Assembly (NCBI GenBank): GCA_021158465.1
Contig: JAGGUN010000028.1
Coordinates: 85,871-149,870, forward strand
Length of the DNA stretch: 64,000 bases
From: a bacterium
Lineage (GTDB): Bacteria > UBP14 > UBA6098 > 4484-93
Direction of reading: 5' to 3'
In this document: positions 9,301-16,822 of the stretch, piece after piece
How the letters are laid out: the number at the start of each line of letters is the position of its first letter
How positions within the stretch are numbered: position 1 is the first letter of the stretch
Notes under the pieces: model-generated
What the model was told of the DNA's origin: nothing
Databases searched by the model: none
Seen by the model: the letters and a program-made list of their open reading frames with translations, nothing else
Program-made: the position numbers and the translations under genes

Positions 9301-10397
9301 CTCTTGAACCAGTCAGGGTCAGACATCGGAGGCTCGGTTTCATAGATTATCTGCTTGGTGGTAACAACCAAGGCGTCGGTAGAATTGTCGCAGGACAGCC
9401 TGCCAACAAAGATATCCGCGACATCGTCATCACCTTCGAGTGTTGCATAGTAGTTGTCGGTAGCCCAGTAAGAGACATTCCCCGTTGGGACGCCATCGAC
9501 ATCACCAACAAAGACGACATATTCCGGCGGAATATCCCAGGAGTCATAGGCATCCTGTATGTAGGATTTTATCGATGATGAGCTTGTTCCCGTCTCGCTT
9601 GTCGTTACAAGCTTTGGATACAATCCTTTCTTAAACTTCCACTGGTAGAGCGATTCGGCATAGGTCGAGTATGTCGGCGCAGTTATTATAAGGTATTTGC
9701 CACCGGAGTAAGCTCCCGTCTTCGTTTGTCTTGATACTGGCTTGGGCATATAGTCGTAGTTGATAACGATGTTCCTTACCATCCGCTCATAATCTTCCCC
9801 TGGCAAAAGCCGTGAGTTCCAGTCGGGATTGGGAGATATACTGCGAACCTTCACGCGGAAGACGGTTGCTATCTCCACAGTATGCTTTGCCGGATTGTAC
9901 CTTACAGGCGTGAGCCTGACACCGAGGACACGCAGACCGCGCATAACAGCGATGTCGGAGACTTCTGCTATATTATCTGGGAAGAAGCTATCGGTCGAAT
10001 AGAGCTCGGTGTCCATTAGAAAATCCTTCGGCTCGGTGAATCCGGTTTCTCTATTCTGAAACGGGACAACATCAACACCACAGAGAGTTTCTGTCTTTAT
10101 CGGGGTCGCAGTAACCTCATATCTTGCAGCCTCTGGAACTCCAACCCTCACAATCCGATGAGGTAAAGCAGGCTTTCCCTCCTCCGTCAAAAAGCCCATA
10201 TCGGGAACAACGAGCTTTACCCAGTTCCCGCTGAAGAACTCCGTCTTCTCGAGATTGTATTCGCCTATCCTTACCTGAAATTCCACCCTCTGGATATCAG
10301 AGTGCAGAAGACGGACATCTATATTCTCTCCGATATAGGAAGCAAACCCAATCCCAGCAAATACAAGGGAAAATAGGATAACAAAAAACCACCGCAT
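6336..10397 (-). CDS. Gingipain-family (peptidase C25) secreted protein with C-terminal sorting domain
   Basis: A 1353-residue secreted protein. It has a signal peptide (to about residue 20), a C25 propeptide-like region with GVPEAARYEV, then a C25 caspase-like domain at about residues 230-560 (YLIITAPTY, VVFVGDVDGVP, ADIFVGRLSC, MPVILSVTCGTGDY). Several Ig/CARDB-like modules follow, with repeated GNGDG...GE motifs, and a FlgD-like sorting domain closes the protein (YPNPFNPETRI, LPSGLYLYKL). C462 matches the catalytic Cys of gingipains. At the catalytic-His position, about 31 residues earlier, there is Gln431 (NFRGQS). The protein is probably exported, anchored or secreted; protease activity is doubtful. 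It sits 15 bp downstream of a lipoprotein gene with a good AGGGAGG-type start site. Confidence 0.88.
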   Translation of the reverse strand: MRWFFVILFSLVFAGIGFASYIGENIDVRLLHSDIQRVEFQVRIGEYNLEKTEFFSGNWVKLVVPDMGFLTEEGKPALPHRIVRVGVPEAARYEVTATPIKTETLCGVDVVPFQNRETGFTEPKDFLMDTELYSTDSFFPDNIAEVSDIAVMRGLRVLGVRLTPVRYNPAKHTVEIATVFRVKVRSISPNPDWNSRLLPGEDYERMVRNIVINYDYMPKPVSRQTKTGAYSGGKYLIITAPTYSTYAESLYQWKFKKGLYPKLVTTSETGTSSSSIKSYIQDAYDSWDIPPEYVVFVGDVDGVPTGNVSYWATDNYYATLEGDDDVADIFVGRLSCDNSTDALVVTTKQIIYETEPPMSDPDWFKRATNFMREDHDEDDTSYYNTLMFIKDKLLSIGYDTVSYYHMDGGDDADDVFRDVNWGITFMNFRGQSVVDWWPPFGGMNPDAATNGAMMPVILSVTCGTGDYADDDHVCETWTRAHNGGNLSGAVAFYGSTEISSNVHERSALHRGFYVALCDDDIHRLGVCMVEGKNYMFDNMGVNGYTRKEYYSYNILGDPELCMWTDTPQELDVSHPPIVGMGHIDFPVSVTSAGSPVSGALVCCYMDSTVYETGYTGADGSVNLSLDIVNFDTLNITVTKPNYLKYEGFASPGTEGPYAIYYDCILDDSSGGNGDGMLNPGERVELYIIVKNYGSEQANGVWARLTTDDSEFVTINVDSVYLDRIPYGGEVTSEVPFEFEVSSACTSFQVLHFTVTTHDNLLHTWEAASPNLTVAAARISVVFSYVDDAPPHGNGDGLVWTGETPQISFAIHNDGQGALDGGTLKLRLPEEYAFVVDSVASFPPVDTNETVSNDHNPFATSINPEEILPDSLPYTLFVFGNGGTYPYIDTLTGYLPCGGSEYNLPVGPDSYGYYCYDDTDTLTGHAPSYSWVEISSTGSAISAITDRDDDITTIPLPFTFKYYGIDYENISVCTNGFLALGTETWSGGSGIHEHNIPHLGEAKRIVAPFWDDLDLRTSSGYGDVYQYTDEANHRFIIEYKEAAHYGYPYNRETFEVILYDPGYYPTPTGDGEIVFQYQDIDNASSNAVGIEDHTETIGIQYLYHNSYAENAEPLIDGRAIKFTTYPPEELSPSPWIYPVGLAVSDPPPGGNGNGFVDQNEDFGLVVSLKNGGGARAYMVNATLSSTADFVTVDRANAFYGTISPGFTVANDSSPFSLSTGVVPQDTTIQLELCITADPDDYTTTVTIELSVYVFARVESNRHPDRFYLSQNYPNPFNPETRITVSIPEGMDRATLEIFNLLGEKIKQFELPAGGTNSLLWDGKDEQGTVLPSGLYLYKLTAGEYSEAKKMLLLR

Positions 10398-10412
10398 CTT
10401 TCGTCCTCCCTA

Positions 10413-11696
10413 TCAGTCCATTGTGAACATCTGATATCTCCCTTTGCCTGATATCTCGATCTCTGTATTCGGGGAAAACCCGTCCTCAAGCAGGTTTGTA
10501 ATGTCATTGTTTAGGTTCAAATCGAACCCAGGAACACACAAAGCCCTCAACGCAAAATAGTATGTCCCCGGTGAGAGTATCTCAACCCCGTCAGGCAGAG
10601 CAGGAAAGGCAAGAGTGGTTTTCTGGGTTATCCCCCTCCAGACAGGAACAAGCCTCCCCCCTTCATCAAGTGTGCCAATCGAAAGCACATAGAGATCTGC
10701 GTTGCCATGCCAGGAGAAGTACGGTCTCGAATCTACAACAGAATCGAGCTCAACCCTCGGTATCTCCATAAGGTTGCTAACATAAACCGTTCTCCTTGTG
10801 TCGAGCGGGATATTCTTCATAATCCGCTCAAGCCTGTTACCCTCCATATCGGAGGCAAAAACAGTCAGATTAAAGTTGTCAATCAGAAGTGAATTTGACC
10901 TTGTAAGATAAAGTATCCCCGGTACCCAGGTAATATCCTCCGGGAGATCGGGGGTACGATACAGAGACAGCGGATATACCCCGTTCACGACCCCTGGCAG
11001 GTTCTCCTCCGTCAGCCACGGATGCACACCGAAGCTTATCCCGAAGCCAGAAGGTGGTGAGGAATAGACTATATTCATCTCCTCGGGCTTGGATGTGTAA
11101 AGCGTCTCCACCAGCTCGAAATCGCCCGTCACATCAAAAAGAGGAGACAACCTATTGAATACATCCTCAACAGTGTTGCCGAGGATATTCACTCGAACAT
11201 TCTCCCCCTCAGGCACATTCTCAACAACAACAGTCGTATCCTCCGTATTGGGCGGAAGAACAAGCATAGGAGAGCTTGCTCCGTTGGATGTATGAGCCCA
11301 AAGATAGAGCGGTGCTTTCTGCCCAGATAGATGGATATGCACCGTGCCTGTGTAGTAGTTTCTCTCCGCCGGAGCCTCGGGAAGAGTCGCATCGAATGAA
11401 CCCGTTACCCCGTAGTATGTCGTCGGCACAAACCCTGGAGCATAAAATGTCACATCGAAGGAGCGTCCATCGTATGAAAGCTCATAGTATCCTGTCTCAT
11501 CTGTCGTATCCACCGTATCCGGCGTCACAAAAACAAAAGCTCCCTCGACTGGCTCATTATCTTCATCCATAACATACCCAAACAGATTATACTCCGGGGT
11601 CTCGGGCGAGTCATCCTCCGGCTCTGTTGTCTTCTCCTCGCAGCCCCAAAACCCAGCAACAAGAAGAATAAGCAGTAGAGCAAGCATCTTTTTCAT
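10413..11696 (-). CDS. Lipoprotein with carboxypeptidase-regulatory-like domain
   Basis: 427 residues with a lipoprotein signal (lipobox VAGFWGC, Cys about residue 19) and an acidic Thr/Glu/Pro-rich linker. A beta-sandwich of the carboxypeptidase-regulatory type follows (LFGYVMDEDNEPVEGAFV...DETGYYEL, about residues 38-105). The remaining 300 residues look like further beta-sandwich material without a motif I recognise. The start has a strong GGGGGAG site. It lies between atpC (24 bp upstream) and the C25 protein (15 bp downstream), so it may be a surface partner of the exoprotein. Function unknown; likely surface exposed or periplasmic. Confidence 0.75.
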   Translation of the reverse strand: MKKMLALLLILLVAGFWGCEEKTTEPEDDSPETPEYNLFGYVMDEDNEPVEGAFVFVTPDTVDTTDETGYYELSYDGRSFDVTFYAPGFVPTTYYGVTGSFDATLPEAPAERNYYTGTVHIHLSGQKAPLYLWAHTSNGASSPMLVLPPNTEDTTVVVENVPEGENVRVNILGNTVEDVFNRLSPLFDVTGDFELVETLYTSKPEEMNIVYSSPPSGFGISFGVHPWLTEENLPGVVNGVYPLSLYRTPDLPEDITWVPGILYLTRSNSLLIDNFNLTVFASDMEGNRLERIMKNIPLDTRRTVYVSNLMEIPRVELDSVVDSRPYFSWHGNADLYVLSIGTLDEGGRLVPVWRGITQKTTLAFPALPDGVEILSPGTYYFALRALCVPGFDLNLNNDITNLLEDGFSPNTEIEISGKGRYQMFTMD

Positions 11697-11720
11697 CTTC
11701 TCCCCCTTCGATAAACCTGT

Positions 11721-12128
11721 TCACTTACCTGTTCTCATTGAGGACAACGCCTCTTTTATCCTCCGCTTGAGTTCAAACTCCTCTCTCTCGGCAGATGGTT
11801 TTTCTCCAATCTCCAGGCGGTTTCGAACGGAGCCAAGCTTGGAAGCAAGTTCCTTTACCTTCTCCCTCGTGGACTCCAGGGCAACATCAGAGACCACAAC
11901 CGTCTCATCCCTCCTGACATTCAAGAAACCACCGGAGAGAACAAACCAATGTTCATCGTTGCTTCCACGAACATAGAGGGTCTCCCCTGGGACAAGTTTT
12001 GCCACAAGAGGATAATGCCCAGCAAGGATTCCGAGGCTCCCCTCGGGGGTGAAGCAGGAAAGATACTCTATATCCTCGGAGAACACCTCACCCTCCGGAG
12101 TCAGAAGGCGGAATCTAAACTCTGCCAT
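11721..12128 (-). CDS. atpC: F-type ATP synthase epsilon subunit
   Basis: 135 residues. The N-terminal beta-sandwich carries the diagnostic LTPEGEVFSEDIEYLS and GILAGHYPLVAKLVPG motifs, with an ETVVVSDVALES segment at the domain end. A shortened helical C-terminal region follows. Epsilon is part of the F1 central stalk and an intrinsic inhibitor of ATP hydrolysis. No other atp gene is in the window, so the gene is separated from the rest of its usual operon or at its far end. The ATG has no Shine-Dalgarno sequence; a TATAGA element lies only 8 bases upstream, so the transcript could be leaderless. Confidence 0.93.
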   Translation of the reverse strand: MAEFRFRLLTPEGEVFSEDIEYLSCFTPEGSLGILAGHYPLVAKLVPGETLYVRGSNDEHWFVLSGGFLNVRRDETVVVSDVALESTREKVKELASKLGSVRNRLEIGEKPSAEREEFELKRRIKEALSSMRTGK

Positions 12129-12142
12129 AGTGTATATCTATA

Positions 12143-12171
12143 TTGACAATTCACCTTATTATTTATATTTT
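12143..12171 (+). promoter_or_regulatory. Promoter of the polyprenyl-phosphate sugar transferase gene
   Basis: TTGACA (12143-12148), 17 bp, then TATTTT (12166-12171); an overlapping TATATT at 12164 gives a 15-bp spacer. Initiation near 12178 would give a leader of about 43 bases. It lies in the 92-bp divergent spacer between atpC and the transferase. Confidence 0.6.
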
Positions 12172-12220
12172 AACACTACAAGCTTTCCAATGCAAGATTT
12201 TTTTAAAGTAAGGGAGAAGA

Positions 12221-13642
12221 TTGATAGTAAAAACATCTGTCGAGCGTGGGATAAGGTATCTTCAAGTTCTACTTGATTTTCTCGTAATAAACCTCTCCGT
12301 CGCTCTCGCATATCTTATCCGCTTCCCGCTGGGGATCATCCCTGTCAGGGTAGCATACCAGACATATCCCGCCTACTTCTATTCTGGCTTTATAATGAGC
12401 ATTCTCTGGATTCTTATCTTTGGTTTTATGGGGCATTACGGCTCGCTCGATGTAAGAAGGAGCTCCTCCAGGGAGGCTGTTCATCTTGCCGGAGGGGTGT
12501 TTGTTTCTGCCGTTGGGACGATGGCTTTGACCTTCATATACCGTAGCTATGCATACTCCCGTCTTGTGCTTGCCTTAACCGTTGTTATAGCATATATCCT
12601 CCTCTTCACCGAAAGGAGGGGGCTCTTTTCCTTGACACGGTTCCTTGTTAGGAAAGGGATCGGAACATCACGGATACTTCTCGTCGGGAAGGGAGAGGTT
12701 CTGAGTAAGATATTCAACACCCTTAAGACCGATCCGCTCACATCGTCCTCTGTCATTGGCGTCGTTCCAACGGGAGACTGTCCCGACATCCCAAAGGATG
12801 CCTTCCTCGACTCCATCGAACGGTTAAAATGGATTCTGATCAGGGAGGGAATAACCGAGCTTATCCTCTGTGATTTTGACATATCGCAGGAGGAGATCTT
12901 AAGGATAATATACGAATGCCACAAGGAGAACATTCTGTTCGAGATGGTGCCGAAGATTTATGGTCTACTTTCAGGGAATATACGGATAGACTATATAGAC
13001 GGCATAGCCACAATCGCCTTTTCCGACCTCGCCCTAAAGGGGTGGCAGAGGGTAGCCAAGCGCGCGATGGATGCCGTCTTTGCCACGATAGCTCTTATTC
13101 TCCTTCTGCCACTCTTTGCTGCAACAGCTGTAGCAATAAAGCTCACGAGTCCTGGTCCGGTATTCTTCAAGCAGATTCGGGTCGGCAGAAACGGCAGGCT
13201 GTTCTGGATGTGGAAGTTCCGCTCGATGTACCAGGACGCTGAAAAGAGGCTCGCAGACCTTCTCACACTGAACGAAAAGGAGGGACCGATATTCAAGATA
13301 AGGAATGACCCGAGAGTAACCCCAATCGGGCGCTTTATAAGACGCTACAGTATAGACGAGCTCCCACAACTATTCAATGTTATGCTCGGCGAAATGTCCC
13401 TCGTCGGACCCAGACCACCCCTTCCCTCTGAGGTTGAGAAGTATGAGTCATGGCAGCTAAAAAGGACCGATACAACCCCGGGTATGACAGGTCTGTGGCA
13501 GATATCCGGACGCTCCAATACAAGCTTTGCCGATATGGTCAGGCTTGATATAAGCTACATAGAAAACTGGTCGATCTGGCTCGATATATATATCCTGATA
13601 AAGACAATCCCTGCTGTGCTCAAGAGCGAGGGAGCGTATTAG
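12221..13642 (+). CDS. Undecaprenyl-phosphate sugar phosphotransferase (WbaP/WcaJ type)
   Basis: 473 residues. Four N-terminal membrane helices precede a CoA-binding/Rossmann-like middle region (SRILLVGKGEV). The fifth membrane segment and cytosolic bacterial-transferase domain follow, with the family motifs KRAMDAVFA, GPVFFKQIRVGRNG, WKFRSMYQDAE, GRFIRRYSIDELPQLFNV, LVGPRPPLPSEV and TPGMTGLWQISGRS. These proteins transfer a sugar-1-phosphate from a nucleotide sugar to undecaprenyl phosphate, starting capsule, exopolysaccharide or O-antigen units. The start is a TTG with AAGGGAG 5 bases upstream. The two glycosyltransferases near 22-24 kb and the nucleotidyltransferase at 31 kb could belong to the same pathway, but they are not linked to it. 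Confidence 0.93.
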   Translation: MIVKTSVERGIRYLQVLLDFLVINLSVALAYLIRFPLGIIPVRVAYQTYPAYFYSGFIMSILWILIFGFMGHYGSLDVRRSSSREAVHLAGGVFVSAVGTMALTFIYRSYAYSRLVLALTVVIAYILLFTERRGLFSLTRFLVRKGIGTSRILLVGKGEVLSKIFNTLKTDPLTSSSVIGVVPTGDCPDIPKDAFLDSIERLKWILIREGITELILCDFDISQEEILRIIYECHKENILFEMVPKIYGLLSGNIRIDYIDGIATIAFSDLALKGWQRVAKRAMDAVFATIALILLLPLFAATAVAIKLTSPGPVFFKQIRVGRNGRLFWMWKFRSMYQDAEKRLADLLTLNEKEGPIFKIRNDPRVTPIGRFIRRYSIDELPQLFNVMLGEMSLVGPRPPLPSEVEKYESWQLKRTDTTPGMTGLWQISGRSNTSFADMVRLDISYIENWSIWLDIYILIKTIPAVLKSEGAY

Positions 13643-13645
13643 ACT

Positions 13646-13660
13646 CCTGCATCACGCAGG
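13646..13660. repeat. Small inverted repeat at the convergent junction
   Basis: CCTGC-ATCAC-GCAGG spans the 9-bp gap and the stop codons of two convergent genes. It lacks a U-tract on either strand, so termination is only a possibility. Confidence 0.3.
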
Positions 13661-14356
13661 CGAAGACCCTTTCTCAAAGATCTGTTCAATCGGCTTGTCC
13701 ATATTCTCCAGCATCCATTTTGCCGATTCCTCAAGCTCATCCCCAGGACAGGCTCTCAGGAAATCCTGAAACGCCTCGCGAGCCTTCGGATAATCCTTCA
13801 GTTGCTCCGAATAGATAAACCCTATCATAAACCTCGCAGCACAAGATTTCTCATAATCAGGATAAATATCAAGCAGCTTCCTATAGCAGGCAATAGCTCC
13901 GAGGCTATTCCCTCTTGTCTGTGCATCCTGAGCAATCCTGAAATACTCCTTCGGCGGAATATCGGTAAAACATTCTTCTGCCCTGGTGCTGTCCGCCACA
14001 CTCTCAAAATGCCTACCAAGCAAGTAAAGAGCTTCATAGTAAAGACCTGTCTTCTCCCTACCTGCAAGAAACAACTTAGCCTTATTGAGATAGTAATAGG
14101 CTGTCTTCTTCTCCTTTTCTGCCGCATCGAAAAGGAGCCTAATATATCCATCTTCATATTCCTTTATCCGCGGGCTTTCGGGGAATTCCTTGATGAGCTT
14201 TTCATAAAATCTTATTGCTCCGTTCATATCCCCCTCCTCCTTTGCCCGCTCAATGAGGGAAAGGTAGTCCTGCTCGGTTTTTTGCCCCTTCTGACAGCCA
14301 GAGAGGGCAACGATAAACGAAAGTAAAACCACCATTACAGAAAGGTAATATTTCAT
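13652..14356 (-). CDS. TPR-repeat lipoprotein
   Basis: 234 residues with a lipoprotein signal (LSGC, Cys about residue 21) and at least four tetratricopeptide-like repeats (GDMNGAIRFYEKLIKEFPES, SLGAIACYRKLLDIYPDY, YPKAREAFQDFL). The layout resembles BamD/YbgF-type periplasmic TPR lipoproteins that scaffold envelope complexes. I cannot tell whether it is a true BamD. The ATG has an excellent AAAAGGAGG site. It is the last gene of the long minus-strand series, 76 bp downstream of argS. Confidence 0.78.
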   Translation of the reverse strand: MKYYLSVMVVLLSFIVALSGCQKGQKTEQDYLSLIERAKEEGDMNGAIRFYEKLIKEFPESPRIKEYEDGYIRLLFDAAEKEKKTAYYYLNKAKLFLAGREKTGLYYEALYLLGRHFESVADSTRAEECFTDIPPKEYFRIAQDAQTRGNSLGAIACYRKLLDIYPDYEKSCAARFMIGFIYSEQLKDYPKAREAFQDFLRACPGDELEESAKWMLENMDKPIEQIFEKGSSPA

Positions 14357-14432
14357 TTTCCCTCCTTTTCATCAGCTTCCAGGAGACTACACCACAGAAT
14401 ATAACCGGAAACACCCCAAACACAAGAAGATT

Positions 14433-16034
14433 TTACATCCTTTCGGGGGCTTCAATCCCAAGAAGAGCAAGCCCATCCTTTATAACCTCCGCAACAGCGA
14501 GAACGAGGGAGAGCATACCCCCCGAGCGTTCCCTATCCTCGGTTATCACCCGATAAACATGATAGAAATGGTGGAAATCCCGAGAGAGAGCCAGAAGATA
14601 ATCAGTCAGGACATGGGGCTCAAGCTCGCGAGCAGTCCGCGCAACTATATCCGGATACTCCGCAACCCTCCTCGCAAGATGCAGGAATTCCGGTATCTCA
14701 AGCAGATTCTCTATGCTTCCCGGCGTTATCCCCCGAAGCTTTGCAAGCCTCTCAATCGAGCGAATCCTGGCGTGGGCATACTTAACATAATATACAGGGT
14801 TCTCTTCAGACTCCTTTCTGGCAAGGTCAAGGTCGAAGTCAAGATGAGACCCAGCCCGCCGGTCGAGAAAGAAAAATCTCGCCACATCAGCATCTATCTC
14901 GTCCAAAAGCTCATTAAGGGTTACAAGCTCCCCTCTCCGCTTGGACATCTTCCTCCTTTTTCCCTCTTCGACGATATTCACCTGTTGGAGGAGTATAACG
15001 GAGAAAGCCTTCTCGTATCCGAAGGCACGGAGAGCGAGCTGCATCCTCTTGATATGCCCATGGTGGTCAGGTCCCCAGATGTCCCACACATGGGCAAAAC
15101 CTCTCTGGAACTTGTCAAGATGATACGCTATGTCGACAGCAAAGTATGAATACTCTCCGTCAGATTTGACCAACACATAATCCTGTTCCGATTTGGGATC
15201 AAGAGAGGTTGCTGCAAACCAAACTGCTCCATTCTTCTTATAAACAAGGTGCTTCTTGTCAAGCTCAGAAACAAGCTTCTTCACCTTCCCCGATGAGCGA
15301 AGTTCCCTCTCCGAGACCCAGTTGTCAAAATGTACACCAAACCGCTCGAGCGTCTCTTTTATCTCGGATGTTATGCGGGAGAGTATCCAGTCAGACAGCC
15401 TATCGTCCGGAACGCCCTCATCTATCGCCTCCCTGGCATAGTCAAGCAGATATTCCCCGTGGTATCCCTCCTTGGGCACCTCCGCCTCTTCGCCTTGGAG
15501 CTGTTTTATCCTTGCCTCCAGCGACTCGGTTAAAAGTCTTATCTGATTCCCCGCATCGTTTAGGTAGTATTCTCCCTTTACATCGTAACCCACTCTTTTC
15601 AGTATGTTGACAAGGCTGCTCCCGACAGCAGCTGCTCTTGCCGAAACGACATTCAGCGGTCCTGTCGGGTTGGCGCTGACATATTCAATCTGGACATACT
15701 CTCCACCGGATAGCTTGGGGATAAGAGAAGGAAGTTTGCCGGAGATAACATCCTTGATAAGTTTTGAGAAGAAGGTCTTGCCAAAATGAAAGTTGATGTA
15801 TCCTCCCTGGGCTGATACATTCTCGAACATCTCCGTTCTGGAGGCAAGCTTTCTTGCAATCTTCTCGGAGACAACATCCGGAGGGCTTCCAACCTTTTTT
15901 GCAAGCTGGAAGGCAACAGATGTCGATATGTCCCCGAACTCGGGCTTCTTTGGTCTAAAGAGCGGGATAGCCTCCTTATAATCTATTCCAAAGGAGGAGC
16001 GGATAGCCTCCCTCACAGCGTCCTCAATCCCCAT
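14433..16034 (-). CDS. argS: Arginyl-tRNA synthetase
   Basis: 533 residues, class I synthetase charging tRNA-Arg. The N-terminal Add1-like domain, the catalytic domain with IEYVSANPTGPLN, the KMSKR loop (RRKMSKRRGELV), WGPDHHGH and the C-terminal DALR anticodon-binding domain (ALSRDFHHFYH) identify it. The HIGH signature, normally GPLHVGHAR, reads GPLNVVSAR (codons at 15653-15642; N128, S131), so both His are absent while surrounding residues are intact. The start has a GGAGGAGG-rich site and overlaps the end of rsfS by 11 bp. Confidence 0.95.
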   Translation of the reverse strand: MGIEDAVREAIRSSFGIDYKEAIPLFRPKKPEFGDISTSVAFQLAKKVGSPPDVVSEKIARKLASRTEMFENVSAQGGYINFHFGKTFFSKLIKDVISGKLPSLIPKLSGGEYVQIEYVSANPTGPLNVVSARAAAVGSSLVNILKRVGYDVKGEYYLNDAGNQIRLLTESLEARIKQLQGEEAEVPKEGYHGEYLLDYAREAIDEGVPDDRLSDWILSRITSEIKETLERFGVHFDNWVSERELRSSGKVKKLVSELDKKHLVYKKNGAVWFAATSLDPKSEQDYVLVKSDGEYSYFAVDIAYHLDKFQRGFAHVWDIWGPDHHGHIKRMQLALRAFGYEKAFSVILLQQVNIVEEGKRRKMSKRRGELVTLNELLDEIDADVARFFFLDRRAGSHLDFDLDLARKESEENPVYYVKYAHARIRSIERLAKLRGITPGSIENLLEIPEFLHLARRVAEYPDIVARTARELEPHVLTDYLLALSRDFHHFYHVYRVITEDRERSGGMLSLVLAVAEVIKDGLALLGIEAPERM

Positions 16035-16401
16035 ACACCTCCTCCCTTGTCACATCACCCCAGAGCTTCTCAATCTGATATAATGAACGCGTCTCTGGCA
16101 GCATTATGTGAACGATCACATCAAGATAGTCGATAAGCACCCAGGAGAGCGCTTCTTTCCCTTCCATATGGTGCGGGAAAAAACCTTGCTTTTTCAGCTT
16201 TTTTACTATCTCATCGGATAGAGCATCTACCTGTGTTGTGCTGTCCGCCGAGCAGATAAGGAAGAAGTCGGTGAAATCTGCCACCTCATGCAGATGGAGC
16301 AAAAGGACATCCTTTCCTTTCTTCGAGAAGATTATTTCCGCTATCTTCATGGCAAGCTCTCTTGATTTATCGACCCGGCTTTTCTTTAAGGTATCTTCCA
16401 T
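16024..16401 (-). CDS. rsfS: Ribosomal silencing factor RsfS (Iojap family)
   Basis: About 125 residues. RsfS binds ribosomal protein uL14 and blocks subunit joining when nutrients run low. The family motifs DFTDFFLICSADSTTQVDAL and SWVLIDYLDVIVHIM...R..Y.IEKLWGD are clear. I chose the ATG at 16401 with AAGGG upstream; a TTG at 16416 would add five residues. Its 5' end overlaps the LytR_C gene by 35 bp and its 3' end overlaps argS by 11 bp, suggesting translational coupling. Confidence 0.93.
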   Translation of the reverse strand: MEDTLKKSRVDKSRELAMKIAEIIFSKKGKDVLLLHLHEVADFTDFFLICSADSTTQVDALSDEIVKKLKKQGFFPHHMEGKEALSWVLIDYLDVIVHIMLPETRSLYQIEKLWGDVTREEVYGD

Positions 16402-16795
16402 AATCCCTTCCAACAATGATGGTTACATCACAATTGAGTTCTCCCCTTTGCAAGAGGACAGCGTTCTCCTTAGGGGCAAGCATCGAAAGGAGCTTGCTAT
16501 GCTCAGGGGTAGGCTCCGTGCGCAGAAGGAAAAGCGTTTCCGGATAGTAGGGAATTTCTGCATTATCCACCCGAACAACATCATAGCCGAGCTCCCACAA
16601 CCTGTCCCGGAACCTACCAGCAAGACCGTTTACTCTTGTCCCGTTCAGAACCTCTATTTTGAGCTTTCCCGACGGCACATACACAGATTTCCCCTCGGGC
16701 TTCGGGGTTCTGTTGTCTATATCAACGAAGAGATATCCTATGGCGAACACAGCGATAAAGAGAAGAGAGAGCGCGATGAGCAGCTTATCTATCAT
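16367..16795 (-). CDS. Membrane-anchored LytR_C domain protein
   Basis: About 142 residues: one N-terminal transmembrane helix (LLIALSLLFIAVFAIGYLF), a short Lys/Pro linker, then a LytR_C domain (LKIEVLNGTRVNGLAGRFRD...LGYDVVRVDNA...VTIIVGRDYG). LytR_C domains usually follow LCP phosphotransferases that attach polymers to peptidoglycan; here the domain stands alone, as in some genomes beside rsfS. A GTG one codon upstream is an alternative start, and neither has a good ribosome-binding site. Likely periplasmic; function unknown. Confidence 0.82.
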   Translation of the reverse strand: MIDKLLIALSLLFIAVFAIGYLFVDIDNRTPKPEGKSVYVPSGKLKIEVLNGTRVNGLAGRFRDRLWELGYDVVRVDNAEIPYYPETLFLLRTEPTPEHSKLLSMLAPKENAVLLQRGELNCDVTIIVGRDYGRYLKEKPGR

Positions 16796-16822
16796 CACAT
16801 CTGCAATATAAAAAGAGATACC

